Positions 46,601 through 60,653 of a stretch of 64,000 nt of DNA are shown one piece after another. The notes below the pieces were generated by a model that was not told where the DNA came from, ran no database searches, and saw only the letters and a list, made by a program, of their open reading frames with translations. The translations under genes were made by a program, and so were the position numbers. The stretch is from Chlorops oryzae (Eukaryota > Arthropoda > Insecta > Diptera > Chloropidae): NCBI GenBank assembly GCA_020466095.1, contig CM035807.1:101802436-101866435 (forward strand). Reading direction: 5' to 3'. How positions within the stretch are numbered: position 1 is the stretch's first letter; each line of letters starts with the position of its first letter.

Positions 46601-49600
46601 TAGGGTGAGGTAGAGAGATTGAGTGACCTAGTAAGAGAGTAGAAGGGAGAGATGAAAAAATTAATGATCAGAAAGCTATTAATCAATTTTCGTGCAAGTG
46701 ATTTTAGTGTATTGAATTGTGACATTTTACTTACCGATCGAGAGAGCGATAGAAAGTTCGCCGGATCAGCTAGCTTAACATAAATATTCTCATTAACGTA
46801 AATAAGCTGGAACACTTAAAGGATAAATGTACAGCCTTCAACATAAATGCGCTTTCGAGAAGCACTTTAACTCTTATAAAACACCCTTTCATCCCGTTTC
46901 GCCACCATTTCGTGCTAAGCTGACCTTTATTCTATTAAAAGTTCTGAGCACAATTAACCCGTTCATTATAGCAGCTCTCGCTGTTTTCGCTAACTCAAAT
47001 CCATTTTCATTTACCGCCAATGAACATTACACTTTAACTGAAATGAACTTCTCGAGGAATGGAGTGAAGCGCGGATCGCAACAGAAAAAGGGACTCTCGA
47101 AATCGCCCTGAAAAAGATAAGATGAAAAAAAAAATTGTTTTCCTTTTTTCCTTTTCTATATTGCTGATTGTCTTTGTTCATTTGCCAGGTAACCCATTTC
47201 ACTTCACAAGAGTTTGGTGGCCAAATCAAATCAAACAGCACGATTAGCTAACCGCAATTGCGCTACTTTTCCTCCAATTTCGTTGTCGCTCCCGTGTGGA
47301 ACGGTCTTATATATATATATATTTTTTTTTTTCCTTTCCCGTCTTCGTTGAGAATTTTTTTGTTTTTTGCTCGTCTTGCGCCCGAACAAATCCATGATGT
47401 ACGTCTGTTCGCTTGTTTAAAGGAATTTTTCGAATCTGATTCCTAGGGGAATCTGTTTTATTTTAAAAAGCAATGCTTATCGCACGGCTGTTACGTGCCG
47501 GAATGTCTGCTGCTCGAAGAGAAGTGTAACCGAGACCATCATGGAGGCGGAACGAAATAGCTTAATACATGGACGTTGAACAATCGAAAGTATGAGATAA
47601 TGCTTGCTATTTCCTCCATCGGTTTGTCTGTCGCTTTGTTGTTTATTCGTCTGTTCGTTTGTCCGTTCGCTCGTTCGTTGAGTTTTATTTCCGTTAAATA
47701 ATTTACCATTGAACGTTTCCCGTTCTTCGTCCTGTGGCTGTGACTGTGACTGAGACTTTCGTTTCTTATTATTGTATGTCAAAGTCATGCTGTTATTGGC
47801 GTCGGGAGCACTTTTCACTTTGTGTAACTAAATAAGCTAACTTAATTTGATTGGTGGTTTTACAAACGTTGGCTAACTGACTTATTTGTCTAAATGGCTT
47901 GCCATGGTGACTGGCTGTCTCAATTTTCAATGGTAAATGGATTCAATTTATTGTTTTGTAAATGTACGAGCCACACTCGTTCGTGACAACGGCATGGCGT
48001 GACTCAGTGGTCGCATTGTAAGTAGTCAATGTCTGTATGTACATATGTCTATCCTTATAGTCCTTAGGACTCATACCTTTGGTGCTTTTATGTTGTCGTT
48101 GTCTTTGACTTTGGTTTAATTAATTATAAGATTAATGTATTGTCCTGGAATGCAATTGTCTTCTTGACATTGCGGTGATGTTGGTTGATTCGTTGGTGCG
48201 CTGTCTAATGGTTTTTAGACGGAATTTGTCGAGATCCAATAGGTGAAACGATAATTACATTTGCGACTAATGCGGCCGGCCTACATTGCAGTAGTAGTGT
48301 GATAAGCGAACATTTTAATTAATTGTGAGTGACACCGACCGACTTCTTCCGTTTCTCTTTTAAGCCCTAAATAAATGATTCCTTCCACCATTTATCTTAA
48401 TTTATTCGTTTTTTTTTTCAATTTTTCTTTAGTTTTTTTTTTCTTCTTCAATTTTTCTTTAGTTTTTTTTTGTCTTCTTCAATTTTGCTTAATTGCAAGC
48501 CATCAATCGCAGCTTATTTAAATATGTTCTCGAGAGCTCAAGTTTGACGTTGATGAGGGGGAATTTCATATGGATATTTTTTTAAGTGTTGAAACATTCC
48601 GAAAAGGACATATCTTCTGCTATGCCCAAAGATTCTATTGTCTTAATAGAGAATGAATCGAAAAGGATTTTGTTAAATTTTTTTATTTCCTTTAACTGAG
48701 CAGCGATGCAATGGGAGCCTTTTAGCCATCTGCATTCAGTGCCATCAGATTTTCTTTTTCCCTCTCTGTTAATAAATACTGTCATGCTCATAAGGCTTTG
48801 GGTGCATTCACTGTCAAAACAATGTGGACTTTATTCGTTTTTTTATTTATTTTTTATTGTTGTTGTTCTTGTTCTTTGGCTTGAATATTTTCCTTACTGG
48901 AATTTTTAAATCATACCATTCTGTTATCTACTCCTTTTCTATTTAGAGCTGCGCACTTTGGTAACGCATTGTTTGCCAGTCACACACAAAGGCATTTTTT
49001 GAATTGCATTGTGCTGACGAAAATTTAGCCTCCTCCTACATACATATGCTTCGGTTTTGGGAATAAGAATTATAAAGATTTATAAGCCTTTGAAGAGGGA
49101 TTCATTTGTGAATTTGTTGGTTTTATATGGCATTTTCTTTTTCAATCATTTTCTATTCTTGGCAGACCAAAAATAAATATATTTCATTTTTAAAAAGAAG
49201 TTCATATGCATATTTTTAAGCAGTGTGCTGTCGACTAACGCCTTCGAAACAAGATTGATCGAGACAAAAGGCGGCTATTGTCAACAATCTTTGCCTTCTA
49301 AGAGGTTCTCTGGCAGAACTCAAACCTGCTCCGAAAAATCAAAGAAACCGTCGGGTTTTCGCATGTCTTTGTGGAAGGAAATAATAATGCGTTCGTTTTC
49401 CAATATATTTCTCTATGCGGGGGTACGTTTTTCGTTTTTCTTACACCCGGGTAATTTGCCCTATTATGAACCAGCATGGAGTATTCTTTTCAGTTTTCTG
49501 TTAGTCAAACGACAAAGGTAATCTGAAAGTGCTTTCGAACGCTTCAATGATGAGAGTGACTTTCTCAAAAATAATTTAAACGCAACCGAAATAAACAAAA

Positions 49601-50375
49601 AAAGGGAACAATTCTTTATTCATATTTCCGTTCAACGGCAGCAAAATATTTTGAACGGAAAATATGTACGACCTCACAAAAGCATGAATTGTTCGTGAAG
49701 TGCAGCACAATAAGAAGGCAAAAGGATATGCTATACAAAAACTTCCTCCGCAGGAGAAATGCTAAGACCGTTGTCATGAAGAAATTCGAGAGTTTCTTAA
49801 AAAACAAAATAAAATTAAAAAAAACATAATTCTATTAAAATATTTTCATGATTTTTTTAAGCATTTCATTTGAGTAAAATTTGATATATTTTCGTTTGAA
49901 TAGAAGACCACTTTTTCTTTTTTTTTTTTTTATGACACACATGAACGGAGAAAAATAATGTGCTTAAAATTTAAGCTTGAATGTTCTTAATCATGGCTTA
50001 AGGTTTTTGAACATTTTGAACGTCTACATGAAAGCCTAAACCAGGCTAATGACTGCTCCCTGGTTTTCTACTGAGCTGTCATTTGGAGGATATTTTATAA
50101 GAAGTTTCATTTATGAGTCCTTTTCGAGCCAACTTGATGATTTAAAAAGGAATCGATCTCGGGCGAAGACTTGTATATTAATCAGTCAAGTATCTCAAAC
50201 ATAAGGAAATATGGTCGATAATTTAATTCTTCGAAGTTCTTGGACCGACATCAAAATTCCGAATTTGAATGTTAAGTTTTTAATTTCCATATCCTGACGG
50301 GCTTACGATCATTCATTGACTCCTTAAAATCTACAATTTAATTCAAATCAATTCCTTTATAATTTCTGTATGCCC
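46601..50375. other. No gene recognised
   Basis: Unique AT-rich intron sequence. 47450-48320 is denser and more balanced in composition, a candidate enhancer block. A tandem of about 31 bp (TTCAATTTTTCTTTAGTTTT) is repeated near 48415-48485. Confidence 0.45.
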
Positions 50376-50511
50376 CAGAAGCGTAGCTCGAAAGAGGTAG
50401 CCGCTCCGGGCGCCAAATTATATTTCAATTTCTATCGAGGTATTTTTATTAAGAGCCGGTTGGAGGGGGCGGCATTTCTTGCATTGTGCCGTAATGTTTC
50501 GCTACGCCACT
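50376..50511. mobile_element. hAT-like MITE (CAGAAGCGTAGC ends)
   Basis: CAGAAGCGTAGCTCGAAA is mirrored by TTTCGCTACGCCACT. A GC-rich interior (GCTCCGGGCGCC, GGGGGCGGC) is typical of CAGTGGCGTAGC hAT MITEs. Confidence 0.5.
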
Positions 50512-51728
50512 AGTACTTCCGCCCCCCTTGAATTTATATCTGATTTCAATCAGAAAAATTTCCCTTTTCACTGTGTTAACCTTTGTCTATTCGAACAAAT
50601 CTTTCGGCGTCAATGTGTTCCACAGTTCCCCTCAATTCAATCGCCTTGAAATGCCTGAAATGCGGAAAATTTTTCAATTCCTATTCTTCACCGAGCATTA
50701 AAATCGATTCCTTCGAATCATGGAAATCATTGTTGACACATGTGAATCGCAAAAACACACTCGATGTTTGTCGATGACTCGACAGTAGACGACAGCGTTA
50801 AGGCACAGCCGCTTCCATCCATCGAATTGGCACATCAAATGTCATTTCTAATGCATTGTGTCGACACGTTAACCGAAATATCAAATGGTGAGAAGTGCTG
50901 TCAAACATAAGTACTGTAAAGTGTGCTATAAATAGAAAATTCAAGCATAAAAATCAATTATTTTTCGAAACATCTACTTAAAGATTGAGTGATTTTTTGT
51001 TTGGCAATAAAAACTTATTCATCCTAAAAATATTATGTTTCTTTTTATATCCTACAGACCTTTTGTTAAAGTATAATGTTTTTTTTTTGTTTTTGGAGTA
51101 TTTTGAAGATCGAAGACAGTTCAAGCAAGTGCATAAAAGTGAAGAATTGCTATTTAATGCAGTTGTAAAATGAAAATTTTAAAGAAAGCCATTAAAATTT
51201 ATATGAGTCTCACGGGGCGTATGCGTAACGCTCAATGTACGTTCCACATTCGCACGTTGTACGATGGTACGGCGGCAGTTAATTTCAATTGTTGAATTTA
51301 AAATTTCACTGTATGTGTTGCAGATGGGTTCATTTGCTTATGATCATAAATATTCTTTTCTTTCGTTTTAATTAACTCATTTTTATTTATTATTATTTTA
51401 TTTATTTTTTTATAATTTTTGAGAAGAGAATGAAGGCGTTTGACGAGTAGGTAATCCGTTTTTGTCACTTATATTATTTTAAGCGGACAATTGGCAATAA
51501 TAAGAGCCAGGAACGTTGTGGAGAGGGTTCAAACTGTAACTCAAAATGCAAGGATTCATTAAAAAAAACACAAACAACTCAGCATATAAATGTGCAATGT
51601 CTTAACCCTTCGCAGTTTCACGGGTCATATGGGTCCCATTCGGTTTTTTTTTTCTTTTTTTCTTTTCTAAGTTTAACCAGGGAAAATAGACTATAAGATT
51701 ACGAAAATGAAAATTCAAAATTTGATTC
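50512..51728. other. No gene recognised
   Basis: AT-rich unique sequence; TTTATT-rich run at 51370-51420. Confidence 0.45.
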
Positions 51729-52040
51729 TTCTGCGCATGTACACTTGTGACGTTGCCTTAAAAGTATTCTGATTGGTTGAAATTATTGAATTATTTGACA
51801 GATGTAAATTTTCAATACAAAAAATTTTAATTAAATAATTTATGTGCTTACAGCATTGCCACTGACGTTCGAAAAACATAATACCAATTTGAAAGTCAAC
51901 ACAAAACCTGGTTTTTACATACTAACATCGTCCTTAAAATAAGAGATTCTTGTAAAATGATCAATTAACCAAGAAAAATTTACAAAAATATTCTTAAAAA
52001 TTTACGCAATTTGTATCAGCACCAACAAAAACGTCACATG
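51729..52040. repeat. Dispersed repeat, about 310 bp, copy 2 (inverted)
   Basis: AGTATTCTGATTGGTTGAA, AACACAAAACCTGG and TCTGCGCATGTA match 5239-5560 on the other strand. Confidence 0.6.
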
Positions 52041-54509
52041 TGCTTGGATAAAAGTCAAATCTGTGCATGTTATCATCTTATCTTCTATCACTCTTGAGTT
52101 TAATGGCCTATTGGATATTAATTATCCCTCATAAAGTTTCTAATTGTTCGCAAATATTAACCCACCAGCGCTCTCTCTTTTGTTTTTGTTTTGCTATGGG
52201 ACTTTATATCCGACTTCAAAGACTTCAAACCCATACCAAAATAATCTTCCCCTTACGCCTCCGCTTGCAGAAATACAAAATCCATAAAAACCTTGCAAAA
52301 AACTCTAGAATTCGTCCTTATACTTCATACTGTTATTAAAAAAATGTTCCATAAAACGATGACTCTTGTTATAACTCTTCTATGATAGGTGAACCGGGGA
52401 AATTTACATTTTGTTGTCCTATTTAAAATATAATTTAATAAAATACTCTTCACTTCAAACACTCACTGGCGACGAAAGCCATCGACAGCTGTCAATTCCA
52501 CGGCTTTCGGTGATGACAGCACATTTCAGTTTTTCTTTCACGCAAAATCCATGTCCTTGCGGCTATCTATTTTGAGCCTCATGCTACTCGCAATTACTTC
52601 CATTAACTTATGAAATTGAATTCACTTGCGTAAATTACAGTTCATTATTATGCAAAAAAAAAAAATATAAAAAACTGAAGCTCTGAAGGATGGTGGAAGC
52701 TCATTTCTGCAATCTTAACCATACAAACTCTGAGCGGGGTTTTCTTCAGTCGCATTTTTGGAAAGAACGAGAAAACGAAAAATTGTAAAATGTCAATTTG
52801 ATCGCTTTTTCTTCTGAAGGAGAATCCTCTCCTTCGCGATATTGATGGCATTAAGAGAAATCTACAATATTAAGCCACTTGAAATAATTTCACGTAACCG
52901 CGAGCAGTTGTGAAAATTTCTCAAATATACAAATAAAAAATTAAATTTACCAAAGGTGTTGGCAAGGTGTTGGGAGTAACAGTTTTTTTGTGGATTTTTT
53001 TTTTGTTGCACTCTCTTTTAAAAATGAAACATTGTTCTTCAGTTTCCTTACCACTTTTTCCATCATTTTCGTACCGCCCGCTGTTCGAAATTGCTTCTTT
53101 TATTCATTTTATTTGCATTTGCGTTTACATCTGTAGTCGCAGCGTGCTTTTCATACCTCTCTCGGTATTAAAATTTCAAGGGAAATGAACAAAAAGTAGT
53201 TGGAAGATAGCATCATTGTCGCGCAGCAGGTCGGATTTAACCATAACCACCACACTGCTATCATTTTCAAGTGTAAAAAATGGTTTTTCTTTTTCTCATT
53301 TCCTTTCGCGGCTACAAAAAAACAAAAAAGGAAACGAAAACCATTAAAATTCGTGGGAAGAATATTTCCTCCCAACAATAATTCCAAAGGTTGATTTATA
53401 AACTGATTTTTATTTTTTATTATTATTTATTTTTATTTTTTTATTATTTTTTTTTTTTGTGGTAACGCATTTTGAGACCTCATAATGCATTTTATTTTTA
53501 CTTTTTATAAATTCTTACTTCATCGCATAGTAAGATCTCGAAAATTCGGACGTCCAATTTCTTCCCATCGACGATTGTATTCTTTCGATATCGCAAAGGT
53601 TGAGTTCCGAACATTCTTAAGCCCTTTCAACAAGGCAGCGTATTTTTCTCTGATGTCAAGTAATTCGCATGTGCGTCAAGTAAATGCCAGTTTAGCACTT
53701 CTTATCAAAGCCTTCATACAATATAATATTCAATATGTTACTACATATACATGTATATGTATTCATGTAAGCATGTTTTGCGTAAGTTGAATTGATGGCA
53801 GATGTTGTAATAATTTGCTTACGCGTCATTATAGGCTCCAAATACTTACCCACGTTACCTACTCCCATTGTCTTGTGCATATTTATGTCTGTATATCTAG
53901 TCGAGGCAAGACAATTTCCTATTTAACAAGTACTTAACATTAAGAGTGGTTCTCGCATGAAATGCTATCAGCGTCTAACAGCCAAACAACCGCAATACAA
54001 ATAGACACACGTGCATGTCCAAAGATTGAGGAAGTAATTCGAATTGACAATCGACCTTAAGGTATCCATTGTGACTGATTAAAGCAATTAACATGCATAA
54101 TGCAAGGTCCTTCAAGTGAATGCTATTTGGCTTGTAGAGCACTGACTAAAACTGCTTTACATACCAGAGCGTATTGATGATCGATTCGGTCGAAGACAAT
54201 TACTAGGCACTCGACCTAACCGTAGTAATGAGCAACGCAATTGTTTGAATTAACTTCAAACTAATAACAAGGTTTATTGCCTTGGTTTTTGTAGACCTGA
54301 GTCGTTACTATGTTTTGGTCTACATTGAATTACGAGTAAATAATATTACCTAAGCTGTTGGAGAGCGTTTTGAGAGCCGCTGGGTTTTCAATCACTTTCA
54401 ATCAGCGTTGGAAGACATCCCGCTTTCTAGCCTCAAATTAGAATCAATTGAAAATATCGATTTTTAATAAACATTTCTATAAATTTTCTTTATTAATATC
54501 AATTACACT
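52041..54509. other. No gene recognised
   Basis: A short hairpin CGAAAGCC...GGCTTTCG near 52475-52510 and a TTTTTATTATTATT run at 53405-53455. Short frames only. Confidence 0.45.
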
Positions 54510-54653
54510 TTAAGGGGATCTCTCCAGCTCTGTCAGAAACAAAACAGAAATGAAAAACTTCATACAAAAACACTTTAAAAAAATTCAGATTCATTTCTGA
54601 AGAGTTTCTATATGAAGTTTTTCATTTCTGGCGGAGCTGGAGAGAGCCCCTAA
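54510..54653. mobile_element. Foldback MITE (GGGGATCTCTCCAG), copy 3
   Basis: TTAAGGGGATCTCTCCAGCT and AGCTGGAGAGAGCCCCTAA form the arms. The interior matches the other two copies. Confidence 0.75.
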
Positions 54654-55803
54654 TTCCAAAAATTAAGATACTTTATTATAAAAATTAAAATTGACTCTGA
54701 ATACATTGGGCAACGAGAAGAGGGATTTTGCAGGCTGCCATAGTTTGTTTTTTTCCTCACGAAAATCTTTTAAAATAAATCGTGAGCTTTTTCATGAAGT
54801 CCGGCATTTTTGAGGAAAATTTTTAAAATTCTTTCTTTGCAAGGAAGGTCATCTGGCAGCATTATTTTCAATATTCTTTTAAAATAGTGAAATAGACAGT
54901 CTACCAGTTTAATACTTATTATCGGCTAATTCAGAAAGTTTGTGACCCCGCAAGAACCCACCTTTCACCTTCCGTTACAGGGCTGAATAATAAAAATGGA
55001 AATACTCACAATCAACTCACGTCCTTTAATGTCCTTTAAAAATTCTTTGATAAAGTCATTTAATACAGTTTGGCGAGCTTAAAAAATTTAATATTCCAAC
55101 AATATATTCGATACACTCACGCCTACTTTAAATTCAAAACAAGTACCCATTCAGGATGTTTGTAAATTAGTATCGCTTTGGAAAATTTGCATACCGCGAG
55201 ACCAAGCGAACGGTCGCCAATATACACGTGCAGCTTGTGGGGTTACACTCTGCGAAAAAGCATGACAATTCCAAGCCTCACCGACTCAAAATTTCGCATC
55301 AAAAAAAAAAAAAAAAAAAAATAAATAAAAATAATAAAATTGAATTTGAAATTTATAAATTTTTGAATTGAATAAAGTTTGATCAATAAACTCTCCATTT
55401 CACGTGAAATTCAAATAAAATTTAATTTAAATCTTCAAAAAAAACTCACTTTAATTGGAAAATTGAAAATCGCTCGCAACATTATTTACACGGTGTCCGA
55501 TGGGATACGTTTTAAATGCTACGCGTTAAATTATTAATTACCACTTTTAAATATATTAAACTAGGTACTTACGTTTACATTGTAAACAGCGAACAATTAT
55601 TGCATATAGGTCACATACTTATTTCATTATGTCTAAATTGTTATAAGATGCTTTCGACTTTCCAGCATTTGAATAGAAAAAATTAATGCCATCCTTTCAG
55701 CTGCTGTCAATCAAATTCTTGGCAGAGTTGTATTTTTTGACCACCCCAAAGGCAACGTTGCCACCAACATTGCATGGAATAATGCCGCTCTGTTATGGAC
55801 TGG
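54654..55803. other. No gene recognised
   Basis: Poly-A at 55300-55320 followed by AATAAATAAAAATAATAA. This could be an old retroelement tail, but no body was identified. Confidence 0.4.
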
Positions 55804-56135
55804 CGAATCTTGTTCTTCTTGCGTGTTTAACTATCCCGGTCTATCCCGGGGTCCGCAAAACGCGATCAGTTTCTCCATTTTGTTCTGTCGGTTGCATCAT
55901 CCGAGGTAAGTCCTACAGCCTCTAGGTCCCATTTTATTGTGTCCATCCAGCGCTGTTTCGGACGCCCCCGTTTTCTGCAACCTTGGATTTCCAGTGCGTA
56001 GCCGTAGCCGTAGTTTGCCGAAGTCTCCTCATTTGCTCTCAGGACGTGTCCATACCAGCGTACCCTTGCTTCTCGCATTTTCCCAATAATTGGCGCAACT
56101 CCATAGCGTCTACGGATGTCTACGTTTAAGGCCGG
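55804..56135 (-). pseudogene. LINE retrotransposon fragment (RTE-like reverse transcriptase 3' end)
   Basis: Minus-strand frame 55866-56078 reads MREARVRWYGHVLRANEE then GRPKQRWMDTIKWDLEAVGL, the familiar C-terminal end of insect non-LTR retrotransposon polyproteins of the RTE kind. The catalytic domain is absent, so this is a 5'-truncated dead copy. The following GACCGGGATAG-type 3' sequence also appears near 318-358. Confidence 0.65.
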
Positions 56136-56462
56136 TTTTATCTGATAAAATATGCTTTTAAATTAAATTCCAAAATTTTAAGAGATTTTAAATGGCCAAT
56201 AATAAATTGTTAACAATTCAAATGCCAGAAAAATTTTATGCTTATAGCTTGCCGCCAATGTGCTATGATACCATGTCGAGTTTCTTTAACCCTCTCACTA
56301 TCAAACTATTCGCGTATATTACGTATATAAATGAAACTTTTCAGTACCAAATTTTTCCGCTGGTTTTGTCAAAGAGAACCATTCACATTCGTTCGCAATT
56401 CTATCAAAACCATGTGAGAATTGAAAAGTTACCAAATATATTTTTGTGAGAAATTTTCGAAG

Positions 56463-56610
56463 TACAGCGGACACCTGCGGGACCGAAAAATATGATCGCT
56501 TAACAAGGGTGGCAGCTTAAGAGGAAATTATTTGAGAAGGAGAAACACTAGATCATTCCCAAAAAGTGTCCGACTAAGAGAAGTGCCCGGAAGTTGAGAC
56601 TACACTGTAT
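56463..56610. mobile_element. pogo/Tigger-like MITE
   Basis: TACAGCGGACACCTGCGGGA at the left and CTACACTGTA at the right, with CGCTTAACAAGG and CCGACTAAGAGAAGTGCCCG inside, resemble Tigger-type termini. Confidence 0.5.
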
Positions 56611-58234
56611 ATAAAAAATAGATCCCTTTAAATTTTTTTGAAATTTATTGTCCTAATGAAAGTGAAAGATAATTACGATATTGAGGCTCAAAAATGTTTA
56701 GATTCAATTTATTATAAATTGAATATGACATCCTCAAAGCTACCGGACATCAAAGGCTCGATGTAGAGGAAGTCGGAGGGCATGCTTTTTCTTGGAATAA
56801 TACGTTAAAGTTGAAGAATAGAATTTCAATAATTTTCAGAAAATTAATCTTCAAGCTTCTCATGCTTCAAATGAAACTAAACGTTTCTTAAAGAGTGGAG
56901 TGATGGTTTGATTAGCAGGTCAAAGTGGTGAGAAGGAGTAACCTACCCGCCTTTTCGCTTACATTTTCGAAGCTATGAAATTATGTAAATGCCCTATCTG
57001 AACTTTAATTTCCTATTTCTGCCTATCCTCATTCTATTGGCGTTATCTCAACAACTCCTACTAAAAAAATCATAATCGGATATTGCATGACACGACCCTT
57101 ACGAACTTACCCTCTGCCGCTCTAAAATTGAATCCCTCTACCTTCTCAAACGCATTTGACGTGTTCTCAAGCAATAATTAATGACACGAAACTAATCGTG
57201 CTTACTATTAAAAACCATCAGCATGTGAAAAGGTGTGTATCCATACATACGACACGTACATACTCATTTACATAAATACATATATATGTTGAGGGTTTTT
57301 AATTCGACCGCTATGAGCTTGAGGTTTCGTTCGAAGGAAAAAGAAAAGCTATACGCCATACTATACCAAGGGGATAGCGTAGCTTTCAACCTTTTCCTTA
57401 GCTCTTTATCTTTAGTATCTTTTTTCCTTTACGCTACTTACGATAATAGTAGTAATTTGTCTAAACGTCCAAACTGATAGTGGAAGAGCGCAAAAAAACT
57501 GTTGTCGCGCGGCATTCGTGCCAAAAGAACTCTCGTCCAAATCTGCTCTTATTAATTGGTCTAATGAAATTGTGTTGAGAAAGTGGGCTCTCATGGCTTA
57601 GATAATATCATCAAATATGTTTGAAAATCCTTACGATTTAAATGGCAAGACGACCATGCATTGAAGGGGGAAGTACCAAGGCAGGTCTTCGTTTTGTGAT
57701 ACATGGCAACATGGATAATGGATACAAATTATAAAATGTTATTACTTTGTTGGAGCTTCCGACATCAACGCTTTCCATTTTATTTAATTTTTTCCCCACT
57801 TAGTTACTTTCCGGACGATTATATTCATTTGGAAAAATTGCCTATAATTTTTCAACATTACAAAAACCAAACAAAAAAAACAAAACACCAAAGGAAAATA
57901 TTTCGTTCGCTTTTTTGTTTTATTTAATTTTTTCGCAACCGTTAATCGACTTTAGCCGAAGATAAATGTGAATAGCAGCGGTGTTAATTCCGACACTTGG
58001 TGTGGCATAAATGCCTAAACCCGCTTTTTAAATTGAATTACATATTCATTTCGATCTTCGTGGGCCTGGGCGGAAATTGAAAAACAAACAAAAAATCCCA
58101 CAATTAAGGGAAATGAAAGCGCCATCGTGGGAATCGAAAAATATTTATTATACATTCACAAATCAAAAATTAACTACGTATTGAACAGCAAAAAACAATG
58201 TCTATCCTGATCACATTACATTCGTTATTACATG
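56611..58234. other. No gene recognised
   Basis: AT-rich unique sequence with short open frames lacking coding features. Confidence 0.45.
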
Positions 58235-58395
58235 CAGTCGAACCTCGATATTTGGAACATCCATCGACTGAATTTTCTTTAACTGAAAGCAATCTTTGAT
58301 CCTTTGGAGGGGTTTTTGCCGACAATTCCATCAATCTCGCAGTCTCCGGACCGATTCTATTGAGAGTCGCGATTCGAATTAAGCAGGTTTGACTG
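58235..58395. mobile_element. pogo-like MITE
   Basis: CAGTCGAACCTCGATATTTG at the left is mirrored by TTCGAATTAAGCAGGTTTGA followed by CTG-TA. 161 bp, no coding content. Confidence 0.6.
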
Positions 58396-60653
58396 TATTA
58401 TTTTAATTTTTTTTATTTTTAATTCCATGTTCGCAATGCTTATTAAAACCTTGAATTGTGAATTCGAGATTCAATCTACGCCGGAAAAGCATTGCTGTCA
58501 TTGAGACTGATTTTCGAGGAAAGTTACAGAAAAAAAAAATAAAAATGAGAATGAAAAAATTTTTAAAAATTAAACCCCAAATTAAGTCATGCGACGCAGT
58601 CCGCATTTAAATATGGCAAACTGAATTTGTAAATATTTTTCACTTTTTTAATATTCGCGTAAAAAGTCATTAATATTTTTTTTAACTCACTTCATTAAGG
58701 TTTGGGCGGGCGAGAGTTCCATTGAGCCCAGACGAACCGAGCTGCGTCGCGTCGAGTTCGGTCTTTTGGTGTTTGTGATGTCTACAGCGCTGCTTGGTGA
58801 TAAATAAATTACGATACGCGGATATTGGATTTATTTCCGATGCGGGAAAAATAATGAAATGTAACAAGAGGGATTGTTCTTTAAAATTTATATCCATCGA
58901 AAAAAAAAAAAAACATTATACAATTTTTTTTTTTAAATCTCCCATTGAAGTACTTTTTTTTATTGCCTTTTAAAATTGAATTCATTGAATTTATTCCTTT
59001 TTTTCTTTTGACATTTTGGAGCAGCTGCACAAGGAATCTTATAATGTAATCCCTTAAGGAATCTACTCACGCTCATTGAGCATGAAATAACCTCTCACGT
59101 TTCTATTAACAATCAAAACAATGAAGCACAAACAAATCGATGAAAATGAAAATGAAAAGGAACAATCTAAAATCAATGTCATTCAATGCCCATCGCATAC
59201 GTCATTTGATGCAAATGGCAAATCATTTGTTTCCACTTCTGCTTTCCTTTCCTATCGTTTCCTTGCCTTTACTTCCTTCCGATCCACTCGAAGCACAGCA
59301 ATATCGAAGGGTCGTATTTGGTCGTACCTGCAAGCGGTGGGACACGAGCAAAATGTGAAACTAAAAATGAAGGAAATCAATGCACATCAAGTGAACTAAA
59401 CACGCTCATTTGTTTTAAAATGACACACAGGATATGTGTGTGACAGACAGGAGACAAAGTGTCACATGTGCACGGGACCGAGCGCCCAACGGGTTCGGGG
59501 GGCAATGGAACGATGTCGGACACGGTGTGCTCGTATTTGGATGATGGGATTGAATGGCAGCAATACTGTAGGTGTGCATGATGAGTTAAGTTAAGAGAGC
59601 AGAGCGAACGGCTTGAGCAATAACAATGAACAAGCAACAACAAGAACATCTGATGCCGAAACATTGTCATTAGAATGCCAATGACCGTCATTCGTCTTCT
59701 GAGGGTGTGAAAAACCGAATGTGGGTGGTAAGCGTGTAAATGGAATGTTGAAGGAGGGATAATTACCATTTTCGGGTCGAATCTTTATTTAAAAGATTTT
59801 TAAATTAATTTTAAAATAACTTCAAAATGAAATGTCTCTCACACAAACGTCCATACACGTGTATGTATGTATATATTTTCGTATTCAAACGATTCTTATT
59901 TTGGTTTTAGAAATTGAATATTTTATAAATTTTTTCTGTGACTAATAGCCCGGACAGACCTATAGCATAATTGCGATTAAACGCCATTTTGGAGATCAAA
60001 AACATGATTTTCTTTGGATTAAAGTAGGAAATATTTTGAGTCTTATCCGCTCTTGAGAAGCGTGATTGTTTTTATAATCCTACTTACTGAGTAGGCAGAA
60101 CTGATGGGGAAAAAGTAGAACCCGAAATGTATGTGTGCAGCATTGATCATGGCTTTGGAATGTATCTAAACATTTAATTTAATTTAATCGAAATATTTGT
60201 TTTATGTCCACATTACACATATGTACGTCTGTTTAGAGATAAGTGACAAATTCAATTCATATTTTGCCACAAACTTGCACAATCTTATTGCTTTTCGAAA
60301 GCCGAGAGCAGATATAAAACATTGTCATTTACAGGCTTGTCAATCTGTGGCCAACCCTTTTAGAATTTATTTTAACATCAATATAAAATGCACGGATTCA
60401 GTGCAGTTCTCTGAAAATTATTAAAATTTCCTTGACTAAATTTTAACCACCATTATGAAAAACGCTCCAGGGATCATTCAAACTTGACCTGGCGCAACGT
60501 TACTTAAGAAAATACTTAAGACTCACAAATTTAATGAAAGTTTTCTCATTAAAAAATAAATTAAATTCGTCAACTCGGTATTCTAGAGGTCCTCAAAACC
60601 GGTATAGTAAAGGTGTGCTTTAGATTAATCTATAGAAAACTATAAAAATCATA
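58396..60653. other. No gene recognised
   Basis: 59100-59770 is denser unique sequence (for example CACGGGACCGAGCGCCCAAC) and could be regulatory. No domain is seen in the 92- and 130-residue frames. Confidence 0.45.

Noticed and set aside
49225..49521. 98-residue frame
   Set aside because: No recognisable feature and no supporting signals; likely chance.
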